64,000 nt of DNA from Pachyseris speciosa (lineage: Eukaryota > Cnidaria > Anthozoa > Scleractinia > Pachyseridae). Below the pieces are notes generated by a model, which was not told where the DNA came from, did not search any database, and was given only the letters and a program-made list of their open reading frames with translations. Below are positions 44,701 to 55,600 of this stretch, piece after piece. Numbering within the stretch: position 1 is the stretch's first letter; every line of letters starts with the position of its first letter. The position numbers and the translations under genes are program-made. Where the stretch lies: the NCBI GenBank assembly GCA_016490735.1, contig JAEMWC010000005.1, positions 422,501-486,500 of the forward strand, in the 5' to 3' direction.

Positions 44701-46051
44701 CGTTACTTTCAGCCTTCACTACATCTATAATGTCTTGAGCGGTAGTGAGGACACACTCACTTTCTGTTGCCAAACCTATCAGCTTATTACCTTTAACGCG
44801 CAGGGTGGGAATGACCGCAGTTGCGTCGATCGCCAGCTGGAAAACGCCATTATAGCCAATTTTCTTGTAAAATGATGCGGCTAGTTTCATGGCGTTTTCC
44901 TCTAACTTAATAGGAATGGCATAGTTACACCTTGCTGTGCGGTACATCGTGTTTAAACTGGGACCACCAATTTTATCCTTAACGATTTTGGCCAACGCTG
45001 GACCTCCATAGTCAAGAATGGTTGCAAAGAGGGATTTCGTCTCATCGCTCCATCGCTTAACTGGCGTGCCTCGATTGTGAATCAAGTTCTTAAGTAAGGA
45101 AGCCAATACTAAACAGTCTTTATCAGGATTTTCCATCATAGCAGCAATTTTAATAGCTATGTCAGGAACAGCACGATTAATATTGTTTTGTTCCGTTAGT
45201 GCCTTAAGTTCTTCAAGCGCAATTTCTTTATCTCTTAACTGTGTCTGCATATCTCGTACTTTTGCGCGATACATATCAAGAAGTGCGGAATACTCAACCA
45301 TGTCTTGCAACAGACATTGTACAGCTTTTGATCCCGTTGCCTCCCTTGATGATATTTGTGACATTTCGAGAACGATCTTGACTTGTCGTAAAGCTTTTTC
45401 TTCGAACTTTTCTACCTCTGTACTTAAAGTAGTTAGAATTTCGGGACCAATAGTTGCCGCGGTTCTGACGGATGCTAGAGTAGACGACAAAATTACTTTT
45501 TGTACACTTCTTGCCATGGCCAATTGTTCCCGTTGGAATTTGTCAACATTATCCCTCACTATTTCCTCTACAGAAATGTCCGAAGTAGTTTTATCAGGTT
45601 TGGGTTGCGTTGTTGTAGATGTACTGGACTTTGCAATGGACCTTCCGAGTCTTGTTCCAAGTTCTTTTTCAATTTGAACTTTTGTCCTTGACTCGATCTA
45701 AAAGTTAAAATTATCAGATCAAAATAAGGTGGGCGAAATTACGAGCTGTGCTGTTGGGTACTGAGAAGACTGGAGAAGAGTAGTACTGTATAACATTACT
45801 ACTGACCCAATGGAGGTCATTATTAAAACTAAGAAATACTGAGTTAAACTGTTCTTAATGAACGAATAATTCACTGTATAATAACAATAATAAACAGGTA
45901 TTGAACTAACCTTGTCAATATTGTCGCTTGCCAACAGTGATGATACTAAGGTCCTCTCTTGGTCTGGTCTTGTTGTTGGTAAGACATGTACTCCTGATGA
46001 GGAAGACTTTGAAGAGGTTCCTTTGCTCGTTTTGGAAAAAAAGTCTGTCAT
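41744..46051 (-). CDS. DDE/RNase H-like transposase with PHD-like finger and SAP-like motif, 1364 aa
   Basis: Two minus-strand exons, 46051-45911 (47 codons) and 45697-41744, joined by a phase-0 intron (AAG/GTTAGT...TTTTAG/ATC). The start is the ATG at 46051 (MTDFFSKTSKG); the frame is open further upstream, so the real start may be earlier. The N-terminus is Ser-rich, then helical. The central region shows candidate catalytic acidic residues: D near 339 (QLAIDATAVIP), D near 441 (GLGADGDSK), HLIKKWRN near 499 and SQKCEELFGKLR near 676. The last two recall P-element/THAP9-type transposases. An acidic stretch precedes a PHD-like Cys/His finger (about 848-911, GCSYPTC, DWYHEQC, ICPKH). A SAP-like helix pair (MTITLLREILDEMG) lies near 1162-1198. 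The last 90 residues are strongly hydrophobic, odd for a nuclear protein; they may be read-through of 3' sequence. Lies inside the TIR transposon and probably mobilises it. Confidence 0.85.
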
Positions 46052-46567
46052 ATCTCTGCATCCTGTTGAGAACAATAATTTGATCAACTGGATCAAGTAT
46101 TTTTCTGCTCAACTTCCCCGCAGGCAAATCAAAGCAGCTGATGAAAGTCACGACGTGTTCAGAATCAGCAAGGTTGTTATCCCTGTGACTCACTTACTCA
46201 CTCACTCGACTGGCCATTTGAACCCGGGAGAGGGGGGGGGGAAACGGGCATTTGAAACCCTTAACACCAAACACTTTAAAAACGATTGTAAACCCTTGAA
46301 AGCCCTTGTAAACACTTTCAAAACCCTTTTCGTTTAGTCTGTCTGTCTGTATGCCTGTCATGCAGTGTCATGTCATGCTTCACCGCGGATGCGTTTTAAT
46401 TCATTGTTTTCGCAGGAAACGCTCAGGAAACACGTGGTGTTGGATGCCGTCAGCTGTTCTTTCAGGTTCTTTCCAGTTCGTCAGATTTCATCAGTCGAGC
46501 GGTCAAAACAAATTCGGTATTCTGCGAACGTATTTCTGTTTTACTGCTGTTTTGTGTCAAGGTCATT
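46052..46567. promoter_or_regulatory. divergent region between the transposase and CUT genes
   Basis: The two start codons are 516 bp apart and point away from each other. The stretch holds a G-run (about 46230-46240) and an acceptor-like CTCAACAG on the minus strand (before 46066) that could join an upstream transposase exon. No TATA box identified. Confidence 0.45.
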
Positions 46568-48336
46568 ATGGCTAATAATACAGTCACTGTGAATAATAAC
46601 GAAATCGTTCAAGTTGAAGCAAGCGAAGAATCTGCTAAGCTGAAGGTCAGTCTGGTACTCGCAATCAATCATTGAACTGAACTGATTCATCAGATTCATT
46701 CATGGCGAAACCGGCAAAAACTTATTAATAACCGTCACGTTTTTTGCAGATCACTGTGGAAATACCGGCCTCGGAAAAGGAGAAAGTGCTCCAATTTGTA
46801 GAAGGATGTGGCGGCAAGGTTTTCGATGGTAAGTTCACTCAGGTTATAAAGTCCAACAGCACTTTCAAAGCAAGCTCAAATGTGTAGCCGTTTTTCAGTT
46901 TATTAAAATCCGATCAATCACTTCATTCTTTAAATCTGTTTAAATCTAGCAGGCGAGGGAGAGGTGGCTGAAACAGAAACTCCATCTACGATCGCAAAGG
47001 CCGTAAGAGGTTTCATTCAAAAACACCCGACCATCTCAGTTGCATTTTTTGCAAAAGAAATCGTCCGACGCTCGCAGGGCACGTTATCCACGCTGTTGAA
47101 TAACCCGCCCTCTACTTTCCCATCCGGCGCTGGAAGAGAACCGTGGGAAGCCATGAAAAAGTTTTTGGCGAGTGAGGACGAACAAAAAAACCTGCTAGAA
47201 AGGAAAGGTGAGTATAGTTATTTTACTGAATTACTAAGGCGATGTTGTGACCACATCACTGCTATGTCCTGGGGTTTTTTAATAAAAACCAGAAAAAGTA
47301 AATAACCGCAAAGTAAAACGTGTGAAATAGGAAATGCCACACCCCCAAAAAAAACCCTGAAATATCCTGAATATTACACATATTAACTTCGTTACTTCTG
47401 GGTTTTTTTGCATGTGTTTTCTCTGATTTTCTCTGGTTTTCTCCACCGTCAGCGAGAAGTAAAGGTAAGGGCGAGCTGAGCCTGCAGGCTGTGCAGAGCA
47501 CAGACACAGCCCAAACCGCTCAAACAGATCCAAACAGTGGACCAAAAAAGAGGAAGACGTTTGACAAAATGGAGCTGGCAGCAATGGACACGGTATATAA
47601 AGCGTCAAAAGGGCTGCCGACAAGCTCGATGATCGAGCGTCTGACGTCGTCACTGGGCCTCGAAAAAGACCAGGTATTATGATGTTTTATAAACGTAAAA
47701 TGAGTGCTAAAATTAGTAAAATTTACCTCTCGGCTTGGATCGTTTCACATTGTTTTCATTGTCAAGTATCCAACCAGCTTTCACTTGATGAACCGCCTCC
47801 CTTGAATGCCGTTTTAGCATCCAAACAGCTTTATGGGTTTTCTGCGGATAACTTAGAGTCACTTGACAAGCATCGCATCTTAAACTGCTTTCAAAGTTGT
47901 CTGGCGAAGAAATCGAACATCCCAAACAATTAAGCTGCTTCAGGATAGTATTAAGGCTCGTGTGAGGTGCACCAAAGGTATTCAAAATCGGCAGAAAAAG
48001 GATAACCAGAAGGGAAATTCTTATTGAAGTCATGACTGAAAAATCAGCTACACCTTCCCTACACGTGGGTGAGTTGGTGTTACCCAAGTGTCTGTGCGTG
48101 CTTGCACCACGCCAGTGACTATTGTAGTTGCGGCCAGGGTCACTGTTGCGCAGAGTGTAAAAAAAAAACTGAAAAAAGTAGGATTTATGCTAATAATGGG
48201 AATAATTTCATAATAACTAAAGCATATTGGTTTTTTTCTTCTACAGGTATCCACCTGGTTTCAAAATCACCGCCGCTTGGAGAGAACCAAGGCGTATACA
48301 CCAGGGCAGTACGCGCTGGAAGTGGATACTAGTTAA
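46568..48336 (+). CDS. CUT-class homeodomain protein, 240 aa, encoded inside the transposon
   Basis: Five exons: 46568-46645, 46750-46828, 46953-47207, 47453-47673, 48247-48336 (78+79+255+221+90 = 723 bp). All have GT/AG ends; exon 3 could start 3 bp earlier. One CUT domain lies at about residues 63-135 (STIAKAVRGFIQKHP, FFAKEIVRRSQGTLSTLL, GREPWEAMKKFL). A homeodomain lies at about 168-226, whose recognition helix VSTWFQNHRRLERTK carries W48, F49, N51 and R53, with Q at position 50. A single CUT domain plus homeodomain is the ONECUT-like layout, but the protein is short, with only about 60 residues before CUT and 14 after the homeodomain. Nuclear DNA-binding protein; known CUT proteins favour ATCRAT/ATCGAT. 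AATAAA at 48385. Likely captured from a host gene, introns included. Confidence 0.92.
47713..48033 (-). CDS. antisense zinc-finger-like exon inside CUT intron 4
   Basis: A 106-codon minus-strand frame within intron 4 of the CUT gene. The interior has C-x2-C-x19-H-x5-H (RCDACQ...LKRHSREAVH), a BED/C2H2-like finger pattern, preceded by another C-x2-C (NCLGC). The frame can be left at a donor-like AGAG/GTAAAT (about 47728) in phase 1. That is the phase needed to join the CTCAACAG/GA acceptor at 46066 and run into MTDFFSK of the transposase. So it may be an upstream DNA-binding exon of the transposase, with an intron spanning most of the CUT gene. Its first 21 codons look like a signal peptide, so a secreted-peptide gene is the alternative. 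Confidence 0.45.
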   Translation of the reverse strand: MTSIRISLLVILFLPILNTFGAPHTSLNTILKQLNCLGCSISSPDNFESSLRCDACQVTLSYPQKTHKAVWMLKRHSREAVHQVKAGWILDNENNVKRSKPRGKFY

Positions 48337-48816
48337 ACCAGATTTGTAATGCAGCTGACGCTGAACTGAGAATGAACTGGAATGAATAAAGAGATAAAAT
48401 ACAAAACATGCGTAATCATTTGTGAATTTATTTTATTCATGTTTTATTGTGTTTAATTACAGTTATGTTTATGATTTAAAACTTCCAAAGCAACACATTG
48501 TTGAGCTGATTGTTGTATTTTGACTGTGTTGTACGCTAGCTGTTCTACGTCACACGCAATCTCAGCTCGGTGTAATTCTCAGAATTCTGGATAGAACTGA
48601 CTGGTATTACTGACAATTCCATGTTCTCAGCGTGTGGGCAGAGACCTGTTGGAATACTAAGAAAAATAAATTAAAAGTTTTGCATCGGATCTAGGTACGA
48701 CGCAACCATTGCGTAGTTAAAATTGACAGATGGACAAAATGGCGTACGAAATAACTTCGATTTTTGATGTGATACATTGAAGTAATCTTTTTGATTAGAG
48801 AAAATATGAAACCCCA

Positions 48817-48976
48817 ATCGATGACAATCGATGATTCATGAACACTTTTGTGTGATTATCGATTGGTCATCGATTGGCCGATACCAATCGATGCCAATTA
48901 ACTAACATACATCGATTGGCATCGATTGATCGATTGCTTTTCCGATCATCGATTTTCATCGATTGGGTACGCCCTG
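48817..48976. repeat. right end with ATCGAT array (10 sites)
   Basis: Ten ATCGAT hexamers occur between 48817 and 48966, several as ATCGATTGG or ATCGATTTTC. The outer sequence mirrors the left end. GTGTGATTATCGATTG is also shared with the left array (about 40825). Confidence 0.93.
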
Positions 48977-49030
48977 AATAAGCTTAAATGTCGTAGAAGT
49001 GAGAAAAAGGAAAACAAACCTGATAGTTTG

Positions 49031-49298
49031 TAATGGTAATAGGACTGAGTGGAGTCCAATTCGATCTGTAATCATACGAGTGATAACAAAATCACGAGTA
49101 TGATTACAGACCGACATGGACGATATGAAGTCTAATCATAAAAATTACAATTTTCTCGATTGCGATTGGTTTAAAAAACTCCTATTTTCCACTAATTCAC
49201 TTGCCAAGTTGTTATTGGACAGTTTGTTATCGGACAGTTTGTTGTCGGACAGTTCAATAAGCCAATCACATTCAAAGTAGTATTTTTTAAGACTTCGT

Positions 49299-49329
<31 letters not shown>

Positions 49330-49427
49330 GATAAACAAATCGGACTCCCGCTGCGCGGTCGTCCGATTTTGTTATCACTCGTATGATTACAGACCGAATT
49401 GGACTCCACTCAGTCCTATTACCATTA
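49031..49427. mobile_element. MITE with about 70-bp TIRs
   Basis: TAATGGTAATAGGACTGAGT at the left and ACTCAGTCCTATTACCATTA at the right. The arms continue through GGAGTCCAATTCG and GTAATCATACGAGTGATAAC. Inside are three tandem units of about 16 bp containing GGACAGTTTGTT (49215-49250). Confidence 0.85.
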
Positions 49428-49662
49428 GTTATTATCAATTTATTAAAACTATAACAAAATTCTCGAACGTGATTGGTTATCAGCAGCCCGATTTGAGCAC
49501 TAATAGGACAGTGTACGCGTCATGCTTGTAATTGGACAGTGTAATAGGACAGTTTACGTGTCATGCCTGTGTAACTGGACGGTAAGCGTCATTTTGAAGT
49601 TCACTCACTTTTTCTGTGGCGAAATTAACACTTAAAAACGGAAGCAGATACGTTAATTGAGA

Positions 49663-52600
49663 TTAAACATATGACTCCATTGTCAGAAAATAAAGTGCAG
49701 TTCTTTCAGGCTTGTCAACCATAACTCCCTTGCTCATTAGTCCTTGTTCATCTTCGTCTGTTTCTTTAGTAACCTCATTTTGTTCGTTTTCCTTTGTCAA
49801 TTGAATCTCCTTATGAATACTTGATTGTTGCTTTAAACAAAGAAGGGTAAAAGGAAGGAGAGAAGAAATTATTCCAACGCTACCAGCCATGAGAAATGCA
49901 CCAATATAGTTGTTAGCTTTATCGGCCATAAATCCTGCAAAAGGAATCTGACATTAGAATTCCTGTAGACATCGTCAACTTGTATAGTTAGTTTTCCCAG
50001 TTAAGGTCATGTGATGTTCCCGAGGGGATTTGTCTTTTGTCCTTTCATGTATTATGCGTACATATGCAACTGAAGAAGACGACATTTCACAGAAACAGTT
50101 CTCTGTGATAAACATCACATGACATACATTGGGAAAACAAAACGTACAAGCTGAAGAGGTCTATTCTGAGAACGACTGCGGCTGAAAGGAAAGTGCCGCT
50201 AAAATAAAAAGGCTGGAATGCCAAAAAATATAAGAACCTTGCCCTTTGAAATTCTCTAGCTCAGCCCTTAATGTTATGATAAGGACTGCCCAACAAACTT
50301 AACGACGAAATATTGCCTGGAGAACATGCAGGATAGACTTGCGCAGGAGACTGACTGATAGTCTGCCTGCCTGCCTGCCTAGCTGACTTGAGTGACTGAC
50401 TGAACGCCTGCTTGATTGCCTGCCATTCCGCCTTCCTGCGTGTGTGGCTAACTAACTAATTGACTACGTAACTATCGACAGAGTTAGTGACTCGCTGATT
50501 GCTTAAATACATTCCTGGCTGCCAAACTAAATATAATGACTGAGTGAGTAGGACTGACTCACTGGTTAATTCGTCGAATGATTAAGCGATTGATTGATGG
50601 TTCGATCGATCGATTGAGTAATTGATACACTGATTGACTGGAGTGAGTGATCGGTCCGTGTAGGTAATGTATTCGTTCGCTCGCTCGCTTGTTCGTTCGT
50701 TCGTTCGTTATTTTTTCATTGTTTATCTCTAGTCAAAAGCACATTAGAACAGCACATACCCGAAACAGGGGGACCACTCAATGCGCCAATGCCAGAGAAC
50801 AACATTTGAAATCCAAACAAAGAGGCTCTTTTCGATTCCTCGACAGAATTCAGTACTTCGATAACGAAGGTTGTTATCATCATTCCATCCGTGATGCTAA
50901 ACACGACGACATAAGCAGCCAACGCACCATACGATTTTGCCAGAGTCATTATCATGGTGGAAGCTCCCATGACAAAGGCAACCACTTGAAATAGAAATCT
51001 TGCCTTAACGCACTTCATGTTGCACAAAAATCCTCCTCCAAGACGGCCAAATGAGGCAAATATACCAAGGAAAAGGTAAAGACTAGCGCTTTTGTAGGCG
51101 GGAATCCCAAGATCGTCGCAGTGTTTTACCTGAAAGTAACAGAGACAATTGTGAGGTTTCAGATTCGCGTACTAAACGACTTGACTGTTACAATTGTTAC
51201 ATTGCCGAATACAATATAAAAAGTGTGAAGTTTCACTGGCGGCCTTTTTATCAACTACTTAACCCTGGAATAGAAATTAAGAGATTTAAAGATAGAACTT
51301 AGCACTTAAAACTCATGATCATATTCTAGGCTTGAGAAACACCCGTGTGATCTCAGTGACTGACAATTTAGCAGCTGACCGTGTTGGCGAAAGCTTCAGT
51401 CCAATTGTCTTCTCAGGTATACTTTTCGCTATCTGATAATTAATTTAAGTAAAGTAGCGCACTTCATACTTACTAAATGCACATAAGGTACCATACGAGA
51501 AAATGTGTAGACTCCGGCTACGATTAATATGATGACGACTCTGGGGTTCTTTAAAAGGATCAGATTAAATCTGAATTCGCTGGAAGGACGCTCACGCTCT
51601 TTACGTTCAATTGGAGACGATGTTCCCTTATGAAGAAAAAATCCAGTCAGAGACACAACAAACAGTAGACCAGCGTACACTCGAAATGAGGTCCTCCAAT
51701 CCAAGGCATCTTCCAAGGCGTGCAAGGCAGGTCCAAGTATCATTGTCCCAAATCCTTGACTCGCTGTCAGGACGCCAAGAGCGATAGATCTTCTTGTAAC
51801 AAAGTAATGAGATGCAATAACCGTTGCCGTGACGTAAATAGCTGCCATGCCCAACCCAAAGGGAAAACTGAAGGTTATGTAGAGAATGGCGATCGTTTTG
51901 TGACTAGCAATGGCACCAATTGCAAGGCTCGCTGAACACAACAAGCATCCTGTTACAGAGGCGATACGAATGCCAAATCTGTTGACGAAGGCACCCATGA
52001 AAGGACCACTGGCACAGCCCACACCAAGGATGATAGAAGAAACCCATGCTGTGAAACAAAAGAAATATAGGTGAAATTCAATGGATCATTTCTTCTGCAT
52101 ACTAACCGGCGTGGACAAACTAAACTACAGCTCATAAATCTTCTTTGGCAAACGATAAAACACCAATCTCAAAGAACTACTCTTTAAATTATTTTAAGAC
52201 CTCCAGGCAACTTTCAAAGATCTATTGTTGTTTCAGTCTCTTGGAAGGATCTTCAAAATGAGTGCGAAATTTACCTCCAGTTCAAAGAACTTGATTAGCA
52301 ACTTATTTAGTTTGGCAGCAATTTTGATGACAAAATCTTTGGAGAATCCACTACTAATCATTGGCACCGACCACTGATTACCGTCTTTGCAGCCAGAAAC
52401 AACATAGATCAACTGAGAGACGACCAGTAATATCAATAAAAAAGTAAATCGACTTTGTTTAACGTTGGTGACACTTAGCAGTACTTCAACTGACAAGCCT
52501 GTGGCACTCAAATTCTGGATCGAATTGAAATTTGGAAATATTGGTTCTTGAGGAGAGGGGAAAACCGGAGTACCCGGAGAAAAACCTCTCGGAGCAGAGT

Positions 52601-55600
52601 AGAGAACCAACAACAAACTCAACCCAAATATGATGCCGAGTACGGGAATCGAACCAGGGCCACATTGCGGGGAGATGACTGCTCTCACCACTACGCCATC
52701 CCTGTTTCATTCTTTTGTCTTGTGCCTTCAAGATGGCCGCCGTGAAAACCCTCTATACAACCTCATATCATCTGCGAATATATTTAACGCAATTTTTCTT
52801 GAAATAGGTCCCAGTAAGGTTCCCCGAGGTACACCAGGTAAAACGGAGGTCCAGGATGGATAATGTCGTTGGTATCGATTTTTTAGGAAGCATCCAGGAC
52901 AGAAGCAGATCTTTGGACAAAAAAAAGAAAATTCGAACCCATTCTCGACCCAAGAGCTCTTCCCTGCGCATGTCTAACGGGAGTGACGGCGGAAAGATCT
53001 CTGGGCAACTCTACGCAAGCGTAGCCACAGCGCATGCTTCAGGTTTCAAATCAAAATGGCATCGCCATTTGAAAAATCCTTGCAGTGTGCCTTAGAAAAA
53101 GGTGGCAAAGACTAGGAATTTCGCTTAAAGGTAGAGTAGAAATCAATTATTGAAGCTGTTGTTTGTTCAAGGAAGGAAGTTTTAGGGGTACCATTTATGT
53201 TTGTTTTGTGTTTTTGTGTTTGTTTGTTTTTTGGAAGCTACAATGTAGTTCGCTTCACAAGAGTAGCCAACGCCCTGTAAGTTCAATTTTTTGTTCGAGT
53301 TGACCAATCAGAAGTAATTTCATTGTTTGAACTGACAACCAATCAGAGCTAGAGACTTCCGTAGAGTTGCCCAAAGCTCTTCCCGCCGTCACGCCTGTTA
53401 CACATGCACAAAAGGGAAGAGCTTTGGGGTCAAGAATGACTTGAACGCTCACCTTGCTTCCAAAGAAGTAAATGTCCGATTTTTCATTAAATTGGCCAAC
53501 TTTGATTATAGGTTTTTACATAGAATATTACCTACGAATTATTTTTTGACAAAATTGGCCTTAAAAATGATTCCGGCTAACTGCACCTTTTGCGAAGATT
53601 TCCCTGAAGAACTTTCTCATCTCTTCTGGTATTGTAAAATATCCACTTCTTTTTGGGATGATTTCATACTGTACTGTGGTTGATGGAAAAAGCCATCGTC
53701 CCAGATATTTACCAAAAGAGTATGACTGTCTTATTACGTTTGAAACCAGATAGCTCTTCACGTCATTTTATTTTACTCAATTTCTGTTTCCTAATTGCCA
53801 AGTTTTTTTATTTGGTGCTGTAAAATTAAGGAAGCCCTCCAAACATTAACGGTTTTCTCCCCCTACTGTCTTCTCAATATAAGATCGAATTGAACACTAA
53901 CACCTAGCAGAATAAGAAATGGGATCCTTTGACAGAACTTTTAAAGTTAGTCTCATAGTCTCCCTTTTCTCCTTCACATTGAGCGACAGTTAATATATAT
54001 AGACATATGCACATGCAAGTATACAAGTTTGTAACAGTTCCGTCTTACCGTAATCTAAGATACCTTTTCATCAATGTACTTTTCAGACATGTTGTATTTA
54101 GCTGCCATATACCTGTAATTTACTTTTCTCCCTACTTTTGTTTCACTAGTTTTTTTAACATGTAACTGCATACCTTTTTGTTGTGGTTACTGGCCATTAG
54201 CCTCTATGTCACGGTCTCTGTTAGTAAGTAAGTAAGTAAGCCCGAAGTAAGACCGACAGCGTACCGAAAAGGCCTCGAGGTTTTCTCGAGTTCTTAACGT
54301 TGCTTTTTATGATCAAAATGCACCTTTTAACAAAGCTACATGTATTCTATAGTAATGAATTGTTGGGATTTCGTTAAATGCGAGCATTCCGATTGGAAAA
54401 TAACCACTTTCACCATCAATTAATATGGTTCTACGAAAAGTCCACGAATCGACGGGTAAGTAGTTCATGTATCTCTTATTATGATATTCGATCTAAGTAC
54501 ACTACTACTAAGTACAAATACCTACGGAACGACGACCGAAGCCGCTAACCAAACGTAGTTTGTACGTTTGTGACTGCAGACTCGTTTTACCGCGTGCTTC
54601 GATCCTTCGAGTGTCTTGTTGTTGGGCTGGCTTGATTGGCGGTAGGTGAATGATGTTTTTCTATCATTTTTCTTCTTTGAAAAGGTACATCTTTCTCCAA
54701 ATGTGACAGACGTTTGTTGTGCGAGATTTGGAGCGATTTATCAGAAGTTTTGAATGGAAAGATGAGGATTGAATCAGGGGCGTAGCCAGGATTTTTCAAA
54801 GGAGGGGTCACACTGTGTCAAACAAAGGGTACTCCCCAGATTGCCACCTGAATATTGTAGGTTGTTTTCTTAAAAAAAGGCTTACAAAGGGGGGTCACGG
54901 GCACCCCAGGACCCCCCTCCCCCTCCCCTCGCTACGCCCTTGTGAATCAATGTGTTTGTTTGTCAAGCGTCAAGCTGAAAGTCAGAAAGTCAACCAGAAC
55001 TATCAAATAGTGTATACAACTTGTGTTGTTTGGCTTTAAAATGTTTTTGGCGAGAGGCGAACCACAAAACGCATTACAACCGTGAACATCAATTCTTATT
55101 GCGTTACATATTAAGAACTGTGACAACCAAAAATATACATGGAGTGTTTATCGTGTTTTTGTGAATCTAATATCTTGTAAAACAATACAAAAAATTGAGT
55201 TTAAAGTTAAAAAAAAATGGAACAAGAATTTTTAGGAGCTTTCATGATATTGCCGTTACAAATGAAATTGTAATACCTGTCGTGAATTGTAATAAAGTTG
55301 TTGTTGTTGTTGCTATGAACGTTCCAGACATATACTTTAACTGTCAACGTCATTTTATTGAAATAACAGTAACCACATGTCCTCTAAGAGGGATTTTTAT
55401 CTTTGGTCCAAGTTCTTTCTTTCTCCCTTCCTTTTTGCTATACAATGTAATAAAGGTAATACTAATAATAACAATAATAATAGAATTAGAAACAAACGTG
55501 GTGCTTTTTCGGAAAAAATGTCAATTTTGAAAAGCTGCGTGTATTAGTAAATAAATAATAACGGTGTGTAATTTGTGTCGTTGTAAGTAACAGTCATATT

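Larger units (their letters stand above)
40707..48976. mobile_element. 8.27-kb TIR transposon carrying a DDE transposase-like gene and a CUT-homeobox gene
   Basis: Ends CAGGGCGTACCCAATCG and CGATTGGGTACGCCCTG form a perfect outer inverted repeat of at least 22 bp. The exact 7-bp direct repeat AATAAGC flanks it (40700-40706; 48977-48983). Removing the element rejoins sequence that resembles the neighbouring 220-bp tandem repeat, which supports insertion. Subterminal regions are dense ATCGAT arrays. The cargo is a minus-strand transposase-like gene (41744-46051, perhaps from 48033) and a divergent plus-strand CUT-homeobox gene (46568-48336). A MITE is nested at 41324-41603. I do not recognise a described family with this combination. 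Confidence 0.88.

Noticed and set aside
45159..45677. 172-codon plus-strand frame opposite the transposase
   Set aside because: Shadow of the transposase coding strand. Its Ser/Cys-rich composition is typical of antisense frames.
53053..53460. A gene in the 52856-53095 open frame
   Set aside because: It overlaps the left arm of the 52940-53437 MITE and has no domain.
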